A stretch of DNA of 64,000 bases from Haloarcula litorea (GTDB lineage Archaea; Halobacteriota; Halobacteria; Halobacteriales; Haloarculaceae). The notes below the pieces were generated by a model. That model saw only the letters and a list, made by a program, of their open reading frames with translations, was not told where the DNA came from and made no database searches. A program made the position numbers and the translations under genes. Positions 63,302 to 64,000 of this stretch are shown in pieces (position 1 is the stretch's first letter; each line of letters starts with the position of its first letter). Location of the stretch: assembly GCF_029338195.1 (NCBI RefSeq), contig NZ_CP119779.1, positions 2,294,001 to 2,358,000 of the forward strand, in the 5' to 3' direction.

Positions 63302-64000
63302 ATGAGCGACCCCGAGGTCGACCCGAGGGTCGCGCTCGTCGTGGCCGTCCTCGCGGTGAGCACGAGCGCCGTCCTCGTCCGCGCCAGCGACGCGCCCGCC
63401 AGCGTCGCGGCCGCCTACCGGGTCGCCCTGACCACCGTCGTCGTCGCGCCGCTGGCGCTGGGCCACGACCCCGACGCCTTCCGCCGGCTCGCCGGCCGTG
63501 ACCTGCTGGCGGCCGGCCTGACCGGCGTCGCGCTGGCGGTCCACTTCGCCGCGTGGTTCGAGAGCCTCGCCTGGACCAGCGTCGCCGCCTCGGTGACGCT
63601 CGTCCAGGCCCAGCCGCTGTTCGTCGCCGTCGGCGCGTGGGCGCTGCTGGACGAGCGGGTGACCCGCGGGACGACGGCGGGCATCCTCGTCGCCGTGGCC
63701 GGGATCGCCGCGATGTCGGTCGGCGAACTCGTCGGCGGGACCGCCGTCGGCCCGCGGCCGCTGTACGGCAACGCGCTCGCACTCGTCGGAGCGGTGATGG
63801 CCGCCGCCTACGTCCTCGCGGGGCGGTCGCTCCGCCAGCGGTTCCCGATCCTGCCGTACGTCACCGTCGTCTACGCGGTCGCGGCCGGCTGCCTGTTCGC
63901 CTTCGTCGTCGCCGAGGGTCACCCGGTCGTCGACTACGCGCCCCGCGAGTGGCTCCTGTTCTCGCTGATGGCGCTGGGTCCGGGCGTGTTCGGCCACACG
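63302..64000 (+). CDS. DMT-family transporter (EamA), partial
   Basis: The gene runs off the right edge; 233 residues are visible. It has about seven hydrophobic helices with the EamA pattern (VALVVAVLAVSTSAVLVRASD, FAAWFESLAWTSVAASVTLVQAQPLFVAV), and the first EamA repeat is complete. Such proteins export or import small metabolites. ATG 63302. Confidence 0.9.
   Translation, partial: MSDPEVDPRVALVVAVLAVSTSAVLVRASDAPASVAAAYRVALTTVVVAPLALGHDPDAFRRLAGRDLLAAGLTGVALAVHFAAWFESLAWTSVAASVTLVQAQPLFVAVGAWALLDERVTRGTTAGILVAVAGIAAMSVGELVGGTAVGPRPLYGNALALVGAVMAAAYVLAGRSLRQRFPILPYVTVVYAVAAGCLFAFVVAEGHPVVDYAPREWLLFSLMALGPGVFGHT

Overview
The window is chromosomal DNA of a haloarchaeon (class Halobacteria). 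Protein products are strongly acidic and the DNA is very GC-rich with G/C at most third codon positions. Information-processing genes are archaeal (thermosome, TFS, NAC, XPB/Bax1, TrmI, Dph6), there is an archaeal lipid enzyme (GGGP synthase), and several families known mainly from haloarchaea occur (HalOD1, DUF7344, DUF5789-like and DUF7331-like small proteins). Many starts lie about 25-35 bases from a TATA-like box, as expected for leaderless archaeal transcripts. No rRNA, tRNA, CRISPR array or insertion sequence was seen, and no gap between genes exceeds 300 bases. A few genes run off the edges: a thermosome subunit on the left and a DMT-family transporter on the right.

Layout. 1-9.7 kb: thermosome (partial), a site-2-type protease, GGGP synthase, a small Rieske protein, topoisomerase I, an FAD monooxygenase and an exported arylsulfotransferase-like protein. 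9.8-20.1 kb: membrane proteins, a degenerate AMP-binding protein, a MazG-like protein and a bacterial-type Hsp70 set (dnaJ; dnaK and grpE) that flanks a Rieske protein carrying a long helical extension. 20.0-32.8 kb is the most accessory-looking part: HalOD1/DUF7344 pair, signal-peptide-bearing winged-helix protein, XPB helicase, a putative class I terpene synthase with a FilR1-type regulator, a Tat-exported beta-propeller, a DUF389 membrane protein, a Tat lipoprotein, and Bax1 (DUF790), the usual partner of XPB but here about 5.6 kb away from it. RNA-modification genes (RsmB/Nop2-type methyltransferase plus a split-off RNA-binding partner) follow.

34.9-40.2 kb is the lysine/diaminopimelate succinylase cluster dapA-dapB-dapD-lysA-dapE, interrupted between dapD and lysA by a 38-bp direct repeat. 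40.1-49.3 kb holds mostly housekeeping and conserved small genes: phosphoribosyltransferase, TFS, tRNA m1A methyltransferase and NAC, PAC2 proteasome-assembly chaperone with an S49 peptidase, DUF373, and a CBS protein. 49.5-64 kb: Dph6, an HxlR regulator divergent from a MerB-like organomercurial lyase candidate, a sugar nucleotidyltransferase, methylmalonyl-CoA mutase and epimerase, FKBP isomerase, acetyl-CoA synthetase family ligase, an overlapping three-gene operon (penicillin-acylase-family hydrolase, small membrane protein, MFS transporter), and a small thioredoxin-reductase-like flavoprotein.

The candidates most worth following as new biology are the terpene-synthase-like gene with its regulator, the MerB-like gene with its shared bidirectional promoter, the Rieske-helical fusion protein, and the palindrome that appears to have truncated the DnaK tail.
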